DNA from: Dioscorea cayenensis subsp. rotundata
Taxonomy: Eukaryota > Streptophyta > Magnoliopsida > Dioscoreales > Dioscoreaceae
Length of the DNA stretch: 64,000 bases
Direction of reading: 5' to 3'
NCBI RefSeq assembly: GCF_009730915.1
Contig: NW_024086823.1
Coordinates: 1 to 64,000, forward strand
The notes beneath the pieces are model-generated. The model made no database searches. It saw nothing but the letters and a program-made list of their open reading frames with translations, and was not told where the DNA came from. Below are positions 53,165 through 64,000 of this stretch, one piece after another (the stretch's first letter is position 1; each line of letters starts with the position of its first letter). The position numbers and the translations under genes are program-made.

Positions 53165-56100
53165 CTGAATGTCAACTTGACATTTTAGTTACCATAAATC
53201 CAATTGGGTCCTATAACAATGGATGTACATATTGATTTGATAAGTGGAGTTACAATCAGTTGCCACGACAGCAGATTTAGATATTTTTAAGACCAACGGC
53301 CTCAGGGCAGAAATCAAGTAACAACTCAGTTAAACTTTCTAAAGAAACAAAAGCACCATTCTAAATTGAAATGAATCTACCATCTCAAATTTTGTCCCAA
53401 TATTTGCACTACATAACATAAAAAATACCAGACACATAATAACTGGAGCCTGACACAACATTGCATAATTAGAAACTAAAATGTTTCTGGTCGCGTACAG
53501 GAAGTCACAAGACCAACAAACTCCACTTAAATGGGAAATTTCACTGCAACACAGACAATGGCATTATGGAAGAAATCAATGCTTTCACACACCTAAAAGA
53601 TACAGAGTTTCAACCAGAAAAGGACTTTTTTCTTCCTAGGATTGCAAGTGATTGTGCAAAATCCTTGCCCAAACCCATACCTTGATCTAGATCTGGCACG
53701 AAAACATTGGACCAAAATTTTTTTTTCTGAAATTAAAATCAGAACTGATGCATTTTGCAGGCCAAAAATATGCACGGGGCAAAACAAGTTATTTGATATA
53801 TAACTACAGCAATGTGACACAAGGAATTTAGACTAACAAAGACTAAAGGAGGCCTATCCAATTTAAAATTAAATGAAACCTCTAATACTCAGACGAGATT
53901 GTTAAATGCTTGGTTAATCAATTTTACTTGATCATATGTAACTGACAACTCTTTAAGGATGGGTGAGACTCTCATCTATACAACATCATAGCAGGCAGAT
54001 AAACCATGAAAATAATAATATCAAGAAAATAAAACTCATTTATTTTAGCATGTGCACAGATAAGGGATTAGCACATGATGCCAACAACACTGTTATTAAG
54101 GAATGCTACTAATCTTCATTACATAATTTTCCCTCTTCAGCCATCAATTCACAGCAGGGTTTGATTTGGTTGGCCTGACTGGAAGATGGAACAGATAGAA
54201 TGAAAAAAGGGAAAAAAAAATGGTCCAAAGCAAAAAGATATTAATAGCAACTTCAGCCAATCCAACTGAGTCACAACTGACCTATTGCAGGTATTTCATA
54301 GACTTCTAATGCAACAGTTCTTTGGCTTTTTAGGCATCCATCTATCAAATAAACTCTTCTTTCCTGCTGAATGACCTAATGCCCTCATTGATGGATAGAC
54401 TGAAGAAAAAGAAAACCATCTGATTCTCAGGAACTCCCACAGTAGCATTTAAATTGAATAAATTCAGTTAGAGACACAACCAGCAGAAGTAGAGATTACA
54501 TCTCATCCTTTTATGGCTGGAGGCAACAATTTCCCAAGGGGAAAGATATAACACTTTGACAAGCCAAGCATAAGTATTTCAGTTGGTCAAGAGTACCCAG
54601 TACAATAGGCAACAAGACATGAGTTAAAGTTAAACAAATTCACAATGACAAATGACCGAAGGGTTACTCTTTATTTGATCCCATCAAGATATCTCAAATA
54701 ACACATCCTTATTGCAATTAAATCAATTTGGATAATCTAAAATTTGTACTTCCAAGTTCCACATACAGTCCTTCAATCGGAAACCAAAAAAATGAAGACA
54801 AAAACAAGAAATTCTGATAAAAAAATATGAGTAACATAATATAGTAGTCAGGGAGGAAATTCCTCAAATTGGGATACTTGATGTGATTCCTCGCTAGTAA
54901 GCCAAGCATAGCAAGGACAAGGCTATTAATACTAGATGGGACATAAATCACAATTTCTGCTAGGGTCCATCTAAACACAGCTCTCAAGCAAACTTTATGA
55001 TTATTCCTATCAAGTTCAGTTTTCTTGAGAAAACTTCATCTCTAAAATAATAAATTAAATAGTAACATCACCAATATGACATTATGGTTGAAGATTCAGT
55101 CACTAAGTGGAAAATCAGCAATCACCATTCCTACAACTTATAATATCGAAATATATGTGTAATCAGCAATCTCATTACTTAATTTGACATGGTGCCTACC
55201 TATAACATTACATTAGGTCACAAGGAATAAAAAAAATCCAGCATAAAAACAAAAATGTGCACATTAGCACAAAGGCAAATTCTTGTAAAGTCAAATCAAG
55301 CTTTGATGTGATGTAGCATATCTTGTAATATTCAGCTCAAGGACTTCCGGGCCAACATTAAGCCTTTATCCTTTTAGTTCCCTGTTCGGTTCTTTCAGAT
55401 TTTTCCTTGTATCCATAACACCATTTCTTAAAAACTGTTCCATGAACATGTTTTAGGAGTGCACAAGTATCACAAGTATCTGTACATACTTTTCGTAGAA
55501 GTGATGTTCATAGCACAATCATCAGAAGTGGAGGAAGTCTATACTGTAACAAGTAACCAGCTCGTGAGCTTTGATTAGGTCTGATAAAATATATTGACGA
55601 TCATGGCAATAAAATATTCTTGATGTATTATCAATACCTACCAAGTTGCATGACTAGGTAGACAAGAATAAAGTACTCTTTAAGTTGGATATTATCTAGA
55701 AGTTAAAAGAACTAAAAAATACCATAATGAGATCATCAAAATCATACTTAGAAGAAGGAATGATAAAAAACTTCTATCTGTGCCTGTATCATGGAGGTCA
55801 TTTATTAGGTCACAAACCATATGATACCATCTCACATAAACAACCAAGTTGGATTTCCTAAATTTTGATATTGAGCCAAAATAACATTTAACTTGATTGA
55901 TAAAATTTTTAATTAAGCTTCAGTAAAAGAAGGACCAGTTTGATTTTCCAAATATTCAAAGAGTCCAGCAGTTGCCCGAAAGTCAGCGGTTGAAATACAA
56001 GACCAGCAAATAATGAATATGATCTCATAGACTTCTCCAGCCATGGAATACAATAGATACCCTACAAGATAAATAGTAAAGTTAAAAAAAACAAGTATGC

Positions 56101-56774
56101 AAGTATGCAAATGGCAGTGGAATCAGATAAGGTTGTTTTGACTTCAAAATAGGCAATAATTTAATTCAACAAGGCACCAACATACTGTGGTTAAAAGAAT
56201 AGACAAAGTATCACCATAGTGACATATCATAGAGCATAGGTGGTAAGGTTGTTTATTGCAAACACATTTCTTCATTTCTGTTTTCAATACATTCATTCAG
56301 ATCTCAATAAATATATATATATATAGCAAAAAATATAAAATATAAAATAAATAAATATATATATATATATATATAAATAACAAAGTTCTGTATTTATAGA
56401 TCCATGTAAAATTCAGCTTTGTAACAAAGCTCAATAACTGCCCTCAAAATAGGAATAAGCTAGAAATCATGGACTCTGTAAATTTGGCACTTTTTATATA
56501 GATCAACAAAATGAGCAAAAGATCTTACCAAGTACAATGTCATTAACAGAATCACAAAGGAAACACAGGTGAGCAAAAAAAATCAGCTTAAAACAACTGA
56601 AAAAGGCTATAACACTCTCGACTCTAATGTCTAAAAAAAGTTTGCAGCAGAAGAATTTCATATGTGCCAATTCATTAAAGTGAAAGAAATTATTGCTCAG
56701 CATATCCAAGGAGCTGCTTCACAAAATTAACAACAATTGCTTTCATCAAACTAGATTCAAGCAATGGATTCTGA
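53165..56774 (-). other. AT-rich region with scattered possible exons (minus)
   Basis: Possible minus-strand exons, none proven: 54880-54990 (LRAVFRWTLAEIVIYVPSSI); a block with a strong acceptor TTTATCTTGTAG near 56067 followed by YLLYSMAGEVYEIIF and ADFRATAGLFEYLENQTG (about 55930-56064); about 56530-56570 (SVNDIVL before GTAAGA); and about 56694-56768 (NPLLESSLMKAIVVNFVKQL, ending LGYAEQ-stop). They could belong to the gene ending at 52734 or to non-coding exons of a transcript from APC13. The rest is AT-rich without features. Confidence 0.25.
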
Positions 56775-56779
56775 CAACC

Positions 56780-57214
56780 TGTTGCAGGCAGGCCACTCAA
56801 GGGTGTAGTCAGGAGATCCATGAGAAGGAACCAAGGGACTCACAGTAACAAATTCAAGGACTTTGTTATGTGAGGGGTAATACAAGGATAATTAGTGATA
56901 ATTGAATGAATGATTGTAATTTCTCAATAGATATAGTTTTACATTAGTATGATATGGAGGGAGAGTGTCCTGGCACATCAGGTGTTTGATGATATGCCAG
57001 GATGGAGAATTAGTTACAAATGATAGAGATTCCTTGTAACCAACTATATAAGGGGAGTGGTAATGAGAAGAAGGGCATCTTGGCCATATTTTCCATAATT
57101 CTCTCTTTTTCTATTCCCTATCTCCTCCTGCTTCTCTATCCCTTTCTTAGATCTCTTCCTCTCTTCCTCTATTCTTTCTCCTTCCAGAACTTCAGACCAG
57201 TAAATTCAGCATCA
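56780..57214 (+). repeat. Left LTR
   Basis: 435 bp, starts TGTTGCAGG and ends GCATCA. A TATATAAGG box near 57043 is its likely promoter. By eye it differs from the right LTR by four substitutions and one single-base indel. Confidence 0.92.
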
Positions 57215-57242
57215 ATTTGGTGCTTTCGTTGAGAGATTCCAG

Positions 57243-58330
57243 ATGGCGGATGGAATGAAGACCAGAGCGAGAGCTATGGAGGAGCAACTGTCTTCGATGG
57301 CTGAGCAACTCGCTCGTTTCGATTCGGTATTTCCACAACTCGAGATGCTCTGTTCGACAGTCCAGCAACATTCGGAGACGTTCGAGGTGATGAAGAAGAG
57401 TCACGAGGAATCTGTCGATATTCTTAGAAGCTCTCGGGCTCGCCCAATGATAGCGGTGATGGCGGAGATGATGCTCGAAAGTTACGACAGATCGATAGAC
57501 CCCCGATCTCTTCCCCACCCCTTCTGCCGTTACCGATCCATAATTCAGGTACCTCACAACACCAATTCTCATCCCACTTGTCATCTTCGGTGAGATGTCG
57601 ACCTTTCTATGCCATCAACCCGATTACCCGGCAATCGAGGTTCCTTTCTTTTGCCGGAGAAAACATCCTTGGATGGTTATTTCGGATCAATCATTTCTTC
57701 ACTTTCCACCAAATTCCGAAGATCAACGCCTCGACATCAGCGGCGTTCTATATGGTCAGGGTCCCTGCTCCGCGAGTGGTTCCAGCTGGCTCCATCCGAC
57801 GGGTCGACTTACAAATTGAACGATTTTTGTTCGCAAAAATCGAGCTCCGATTTGGTCCGTCTTCATACATGAACCATGAGGGCGACCTCTTTAAGCTCAA
57901 ACAGTCATCATCTCTTATGGCTTATTTGCAGGAATTTGAATGTCTGTCCACTAGGGTCACTGGTCTGAGCCAACAAAGTCTCTTAAATTGTTTCTTATCA
58001 GGACTACGTGAAGAGATCCAGAGTGAACTCTACTTACTGAAGCCCAGTGATCTTCATGACGCCGTCGGTATGGCGAAGCTGGTAGATGATAAGCTACGGG
58101 CAAGCAGATTTGGAGTGAATCGGGTCCCGTTCCATCGTCCTCATGTACCATTGCTTACACAGCAGGCTCATCAATCAGTAACTAACCCTCCACTCAACGC
58201 TGCGCACCCTTGCCTATCAAGCGTCTCACGACGACAGAAATGGCGGCCCGGCGAGAGAAGGGACTTTGTTATAATTGTGACGCCAAGTTCACCCCTGGTC
58301 ACCGATGTAAACCAGCTCAATTCCTTTGTT
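57243..58330 (+). pseudogene. Retrotransposon gag remnant
   Basis: Begins ATGGCGGATGGAATGAAGAC with a coiled-coil-like start (MEEQLSSMAEQLARFDSVFP). After frame changes the capsid-like part SSLMAYLQEFECLSTRVTGL appears, and finally the CCHC zinc knuckle at about 58267-58308. At least two frameshifts interrupt it. Confidence 0.75.
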
Positions 58331-59902
58331 TGCTAGTGGAGGAGGAGGATCCTTCGATGGAGGACGATCTGCTACTGGGAATCCCCATCTCCGGGAATCG
58401 CGATCGCGGAGGCGGAGGAATGGGAAGTACAAGGATCCACCCGATTCACCCGGGTATTTCATTCCATGCTCTTCATCGGGCAAGTGGTCCCATCGACCAC
58501 AAGATCGCGGGATCGATCAACGCCAAGGAGTCATCGTTCTTATTGATGGAGGATCAACAAACAATTTTTGTGCAAACAAAAGTCGGCCAATCATCTTCAC
58601 CGTTGTTAATCCACTTTCATACCTGCGAGTCACAGTAGGAAATGGGGATGCGGTTCCAAGTATGGGGTCGTGCTCGAAATCAAGTTACTGGTCGGTGAGA
58701 CCACATTCACAGAGAGACTTGATTTTTACTTCCAATCTATAGTGCGGACATTGTTTTGGGGAGTGCAGATGGCTACGTCTAATTTGGACCGGTTATATTC
58801 GACTACACCGAGATGTACATGGAGTTTGATTATTTGGGCCAACGGGTCCGACTTGAGGGTTGGGCCGTTCATAATATGATGTGGCTAGACCCGCTTTTTT
58901 TCGTAAAAATCGGACCCAAACACATCACGCTTCTTCCAACTCACGCGTTGAACCAACTCACATGGACCCATTTCCTAAATTGGATCTAATGCCCCGTGCG
59001 CTTCCTCGATGGCCTAACAAAGATTCTCGAGAGAATGAAGATATCTTCACCGCCCGACCGCCTATCACGGCGAGGAAACACGATCACCGCATTCCTTTGA
59101 TCTCCGGGATCCAACCCGGTGAGCGTTAAGCTCATGCCGATATCCACACTTTCGTAAGTCCGAAAATTGAGAAATCGATGGGGAGATGCTAGCAGAGGGG
59201 CATCATTAGACCGAGCACCGACCATTCTCATCGCGGTGCTCCTCATGGGAAGAAGAAAGATGGTACTTGGCGATTCTCGCGCCGACTACGAGCGCCCGAA
59301 TCGACGTGACGGTGAAGGACCGCTTTTCCCATTCCCACGATGAAGGAGCTCCTTGATGAGGTGAATGGCGCCAGGTTTTCTCAAGCTAGATCTTCGGCCG
59401 GGTACCACCAAGTTAGAATTCATCCCCGAAGACGTAGAGAAGACAAAGATTCCGGACACACTAAGGCCACTACGAGTTTCTCGTGATGCTCGTTCGGATT
59501 GACAAACGCGCAGTCGACCTTTCAACTCCCTTATGAATTCAACATTCGTGCAAGTCCTCCGTGAAATTTGTCCTAATTTTTGATGACATTCTCGCTCAGC
59601 TCGGGATTGAATTCACATTTGCGGCACATTCGTGAGGTCTTTTCCGACTCACGACTTCACCGGCTCTTTGCTAAGGTTTCTAAATGTGAATTCAGTCGCA
59701 CAACAATTGGCTATCTGGGCCATGTGATCTCCCGTGGAAGGAGTCAGAGATCCCGACAAGATTCGGGCCATCAAAGAGTGGCCAATTCCCGGGAAACATT
59801 AAAGGCGCTCGTGGGATTCCCGTGGGCTTTATGGTATTATCAAGATTTGTTGCTAATTACTCCAAATTAGCGAAAGCCTTTCGATGTAGCTTCTCGTAAA
59901 AG

Positions 59903-61830
59903 ATGCCTTTGTCCAGTCACGTGACAAGAACTCGAGCTTTTCAGGAACTCCAGTATGCACTCACCCAAACACCAGTATTGCAATTACCCGATTTCACTCA
60001 GCCGTTTGTTGTACAAACGGATGCTTCTGGAACTGGAGTAGGAGCGATTTTTCTCCAAAATGGACATCCCATTGCATACTATAGTAAACAATTGACATCC
60101 AGACTCCAAGCAGATCAACCTATGCCGTGGAGATGTTTGCCATCACCGAGGCTGTGAAGAAATGGCGTCAATATCTACTGGGACGCCGGTTTACTATTCA
60201 AACAGATCACCAGAGCCTGCGCGCATTGATGCATCAGACAATTCAGACACCGGAGCAGCAAAGATGGCTTTGCAAGTTGGTGGGGTTTGATTTTGATATA
60301 GAATACAAGCCCGGCATTCTCAATGGCTCAGTGACGCGCCTCGCGAGTAGCTCGAGTATCCCGCCATGCTCTGTTCTCGAATCGCATCCCCAACCGATTC
60401 TATGGGATGCTATTCGACGAGCTTATAAAATCCCATCCGGATCACGGTGGCACTATTGAATCGATCACGAGTAATCCAGGAAACATCCTAACTTCCTGGT
60501 CGGGGAGGGCTTGTTGTTTTTAAAGGGAGGATTTGGGTTCGCCAATTCGACTCTTCAACCGCTCCTTGTTGCCGAGTTCCATTCACCCTACTGGTGGACA
60601 TCGCAGAACACAGAGGACAAGCTACGTGTGGCGAGTATGTTTTTAGTCGGAACTCGCGAAAGACGGCGCGTAACTTTGTCTCCAAGTGTGTTGAAGTGTC
60701 GGGGGTCAAACCATTGAGCAGAGCACCTTACGGATTACTCGCAAACTTCACCGCCAATTCGAGGGAAAAATTTGGCACTCGGTGTCAATGGATTTTATCA
60801 TCGGCTTACCTCCTTCGAGGAGGAAAACAGCGGGTCATGGTTGTTGTTGATCGGTTGTCTAAGCAGGGCATTTCTACGCATTGGGGCCGACTTTCACTGC
60901 GCCACAGGTTGCTGAGCTGTTGGTTCGGGATGTGATCAAATTACATGGTCCGCCGGCCCAAATTATCTCTGATCGAGATCCTATCTTCATGAGCAAGTTC
61001 TGGCGAGCGTTGTTTACACTCCAAGGAACGATGCTTGCCACAAGCAGCGCATACCATCCACAAACAGATGGCCAAACAGAGGTTTTAAATCGGTATCTAG
61101 AGGACTACTTGCGGTGTTTCACCTCCGATCACCCTCGACAATGGACCAAGTATTTACTTAATGGGCTGAGTGGCATTACAACTCATCATGGCATTCGAAA
61201 GAATCAAAATGACTCCGTATGAGGCGGTGTTTGGACGAAACACCTCCTTCATTGCAAGATTACTTTGGTCGAGCGTCCCTCGGTCTGCCGGTGGATGAGA
61301 TTCTCTCGGAGCGACTCGGGATACTTTCGCTTTCGGGAGAATTTAAAAACGCAGCCTCAGCGCGGATGTGTAACCAAGCCAATGCCAAAAGGACGGATGT
61401 CCAATTTAACCAAGGTATTTGCGGGTGCTATTAAGGTTGCAACCATACCGCTGCACCTCCCTGAGGCGTAGTTCACATAAAGCGGCCAAGAGGTTCTATG
61501 GGCCATTTCAGATATCGAGAGATTGGCGCGATTGCATACAGAGTTCGACTTCCTCGATCCCACCAAGTTGCACAATGTATTTCATGTTTCCAAGTTGAAA
61601 AAGTTCATCGGGGATCCCAACACGATGATTCATCCGTTACCGGATGATTTTTATCGATCGACATCCATTGCGGATCCACGAATCAGTATTGAAGCAGGTG
61701 AGATTGTAAAATCTAGCGGGCATTCCGGGAGGTCTTAATCCAATGGAAGGGACAATCAGCCGACGATGCCACCTGGGAGGACAAAGACGATATTTGCTCG
61801 ACTTTTCCAGGTTTCATCCTTGAGGACAAG
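59903..61830 (+). pseudogene. Retrotransposon RNase H, integrase and chromodomain remnant
   Basis: RNase H pieces lie at 59930-60450 and integrase pieces at 60590-61250 (catalytic-core text SDRDPIF and the Glu within YHPQTDGQTE). A C-terminal LHNVFHVSKLKKF and a chromodomain-like segment follow to about 61830. The pieces sit in different frames. Confidence 0.75.
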
Positions 61831-61853
61831 GATGCTGAAAAAGAGGGGGCAAT

Positions 61854-62287
61854 TGTTGCAGGCAGGCCACTCAAGGGTGTAGTCAGGAGATCCATGAGAA
61901 GGAACCAAGGGACTCACAGTAATAAATTCAAGGACTTTGTTATGTGAGGGGTAATACAAGGATAATTAGTGATAATTGAATGAATGATTGTAATTTCTCA
62001 ATAGATATAGTTTTACATTAGTATGATATGGAGGGAGAGTGTCCTGGCACATCAGGTGTTTGATGATATGCCAGGCTGGAGAATTAGTTACAAATGATAG
62101 AGATTCCTTGTAACCAACTATATAAGGGGAGTGGTAATGAGAAGAAGGGCATCTTGGCCATATTTTCCATAATTCTCTCTTTTTCTATTCCCTATCTCCT
62201 CCTGCTTCTCTATCCCTTCCTTAGATCTCTTCCTCTCTTCCTCTGTTCTTTCTCCTTCCAGACTTCAGACCAGTAAATTCAGCATCA
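61854..62287 (+). repeat. Right LTR
   Basis: 434 bp, TGTTGCAGG to GCATCA, preceded by a polypurine tract and followed by the CAACC duplication. Confidence 0.92.
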
Positions 62288-62292
62288 CAACC

Positions 62293-62535
62293 CTCAAGTT
62301 CTTTAGTTTATTGTTAACATAAGTTCTTTAGTTTATTGTTAACATAAGTTTAGTACCACTAGACTACTAATCCACATTGCGCCATAGAGGCAATAAGTAA
62401 GAAAGTAACTTGGTTATATTTACGCACAAACATGATGAAAAGTCATTTCTCTTGCAAAAAAATTTCAATAGATGTACTCAGAACTTTCCGTGTGGCAGTG
62501 TCACCTGGTTATTTCTTACCTATAACATTGGAAGA
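62293..62535. other. Spacer between retrotransposon and APC13 stop
   Basis: Contains two tandem 25-bp copies of AAGTTCTTTAGTTTATTG-plus-TTAACAT at about 62299-62348. On the minus strand a strong donor TAG|GTAAGAAA sits about 20 bases after the APC13 stop, suggesting a 3'UTR intron. Confidence 0.5.
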
Positions 62536-63498
62536 TCATTGGTTCTCTAATGCAAGATCACGCCATGCATCACCATCTACTGGTTGGCTTTCCTGATCTG
62601 GTAAACAGGAAACAAATAAAAAACTGTATAATAAAAAAAAAACCTAAGAACAAGAATTTTACCATGTCTGATGAATGTGACTGCTAATGAGGTAGTGTGA
62701 ACTGACAGGGTTAATAGAAATAGAAAAGCTTCAAAACTACAAATAAATAAATAAATAAACATCAAGCAACTAGTGGTATAAAAAATTTGAGTGCTTATTT
62801 ATAACATTTTTTGGGCAGAAACCGTGAATATTTTGCAGCCTAATTATTTTTGTTGTATAATAGTAGCTGAACTTAGGATTTGTGAGAATTGAGGAAAGTT
62901 TTTGCACATGCAATCATTCTTGCTTAAAATTGCAATGCAGATTTCAATCACGCCAGAAACAAAAGAAATGAATCACTAGGTTAAATTATCTTCATTTGGC
63001 AGAGCAAAACAAAACTGAAGTCTAAATTAGAGCAAGATTTGGGAGATCAACACGAATTCCTACATCAGCTAAAGGAACCCACCAAATAAAGAGTGATAGG
63101 TAAGTGCGTAAGTGGAGTAAACCATGCATAGGTTGCGGATGGATTCGCATCCTTAGTGAAAGCAAGGGTTGTTGATGCACAGTGTGTGTGTGTGTGTGTG
63201 TTATGGGTACTTGTGGATACGAGTAGGAGCAAGCGCAAAACAAAAGAAAGAAAGAAAGAAAGAAAGAAAGAGTGGGAAGGAATTACTTGCTTCCTCGGTA
63301 TCTTCGGGTCTGGTGGCCATGGCGGTGGGCAGCGGGACATCTGGGCAAATTAAAGAGATAAAGATAATGGATGAATGGAGAATGATAATGAAGGATGAGA
63401 TGGATACCGATACCGATACCGTCGTGGGGGAGGGTGTCTCTCATCCACTCGTCATCCAGGATGTCTATCAAGATGCCCAAGCTCAGCAGCTCCGCCAT
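62536..63498 (-). CDS. APC13: APC13/BONSAI, anaphase-promoting complex subunit 13
   Basis: Exon 1 (63420-63498) encodes MAELLSLGILIDILDDEWMR then DTLPHD, the APC13 N-terminus. The last exon (62536-62597) encodes QESQPVDGDAWRDLALENQ-stop, its C-terminus. Both have proper splice sites and matching phases (79 and 62 nt). The usual middle part (LPLPP followed by an acidic RTDDTED stretch) was not found. A 39-nt segment at 62663-62701 with good splice sites keeps the frame but encodes VHTTSLAVTFIRH, unlike the family. So the gene has either a diverged middle exon or lost/missed sequence. APC13 is a small subunit that stabilises the APC/C ubiquitin ligase controlling mitotic exit; in Arabidopsis reduced expression gives compact bonsai plants. 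Confidence 0.8.
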
Positions 63499-63653
63499 CC
63501 CCGATCGTCTTCTTCTTCTTCTCTCTCCTCTCCTCTCCTCTCCTCTCCTGCCAAAAATGCCTAAATCCCATCCCCCCCCAATACGAGGATGCGAAATTAA
63601 ATTAACCTTATAATAGTATATAATATTATAAATTCACACAAAATTACATTAAC

Positions 63654-63725
63654 GGTTCTATGGTGTAGTGGTTAGCACTCTGGACTTTGAATCCAGCGAC
63701 CTGGGTTCGACTCCCGGTAGGACCT
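63654..63725 (+). tRNA. tRNA-Gln (anticodon TTG)
   Basis: 72 bases. The acceptor stem GGTTCTA pairs with TAGGACC (one G-U pair), and the D-arm contains GGTGTAGTGGTTAGC. The anticodon stem CTGGA/TCCAG encloses the loop CTTTGAA with anticodon TTG. The T-arm contains GGTTCGACTCC, the internal B box. No intron, and no encoded CCA, as expected for a nuclear gene. Confidence 0.96.
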
Positions 63726-64000
63726 TTATACGAATTTTGCCACTCCCGGGTCCCAATCAATATTTTTATTTTTTTATTTTAAAATAAGAAAACCCTTGAA
63801 AGTACAGATTATTGTCAGAATAACCCTTCTTTTAAGAATTAATTTCTCTTAAAAACCCCTCTCAAGCACTGTCCCTAATCCGCTGAAAAGCCCTTGTTTC
63901 ATGAAGATAAATTTTAATAAAACCTCTAATGACTCATGAATTTCTCATGATTTCCTTCCGAACTAAAACGCCCATGCCTATCTCAATCATTAATAGAAAA
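63726..64000. other. Right edge, no gene seen
   Basis: AT-rich DNA after the tRNA; nothing supported. Confidence 0.4.

Larger units (their letters stand above)
56780..62287 (+). mobile_element. Ty3/gypsy LTR retrotransposon (chromovirus type), coding region decayed
   Basis: TG...CA LTRs at both ends, target duplication CAACC (56775-56779 and 62288-62292), a primer-site region just after the left LTR (TTTGGTGCTTTCGTTGAGAG) and a polypurine tract AAAAAGAGGGGGC before the right LTR. The interior shows gag (57243-58300), a CCHC knuckle CYNCDAKFTPGHRC, protease LIDGGSTNNF, RT scraps (59100-59560), RNase H with QTDASGTGVGAIFLQNG and QTDHQSLRALMHQ, integrase with IISDRDPIFMSKFWRALF and YHPQTDGQTEVLNRYL, and a chromodomain-like end ADDATWEDKDD. 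The order PR-RT-RH-INT places it in Ty3/gypsy. Many frameshifts and stops mean it cannot encode its own proteins. Confidence 0.93.

Overview
The window is plant nuclear DNA from a flowering plant. The evidence is genes split by GT-AG introns, an alpha-expansin, a phytochrome, MAP70, a plastid-type arogenate dehydratase, a TTL-type TPR/thioredoxin-like gene, AT-rich intergenic DNA with long AAT/TA microsatellites, plant L1-type LINEs, an Ac-like hAT element and a Ty3/gypsy chromovirus. The species cannot be fixed from sequence alone.

Layout. 1-3.2 kb: a short secreted repeat-peptide gene (minus) and a LINE 3' remnant. 4.7-6.6 kb: a seven-exon HAD phosphatase (pyrimidine 5'-nucleotidase-like). 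7.3-11.4 kb: a 5'-truncated LINE with a long open RT frame, split by a 1,060-bp non-autonomous hAT element. 13.7-14.8 kb: an alpha-expansin with a one-base frameshift. 16.5-20.3 kb: MAP70 in ten coding exons. 22.3-26.05 kb: a phytochrome closest to PHYB, again with a one-base frameshift. 26.4-27.6 kb, 30.1-30.6 kb and 32.5-32.9 kb: three minus-strand plant genes of unknown function; a small plus-strand gene lies at 31.3 kb. 34.8-39.4 kb: mitochondrial COQ5 (minus, eight exons), with a whole Suc_Fer-like frame inside its last intron on the same strand. 40.4-43.1 kb: a coiled-coil, C-terminally membrane-anchored protein. 44.5-47.3 kb: a TTL gene with four one-base frameshifts. 50.7-51.9 kb: an intronless ADT/prephenate dehydratase-like gene. 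52.7-53.2 kb: exons of an unidentified minus-strand gene. 56.8-62.3 kb: a gypsy element with 99%-identical LTRs and a 5-bp target duplication. 62.5-63.5 kb: APC13/BONSAI (minus). 63.65 kb: tRNA-Gln(TTG).

The genes do not form a pathway; this is an ordinary euchromatic gene series with nested transposons. Three points stand out. (1) All six coding lesions found (expansin 1, phytochrome 1, TTL 4) are single extra bases in runs of 3-4 identical bases. Removing one base at each site restores exactly in-frame full-length proteins, which suggests assembly error more than pseudogenes. (2) A Suc_Fer-like gene is nested in a COQ5 intron. (3) A young retrotransposon lies close to the 3' side of APC13/BONSAI, the gene whose Arabidopsis counterpart is known for silencing spread from a neighbouring retroelement.

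Exon borders were placed by hand from frame, GT/AG sites and remembered family conservation. No alignment or search was run.
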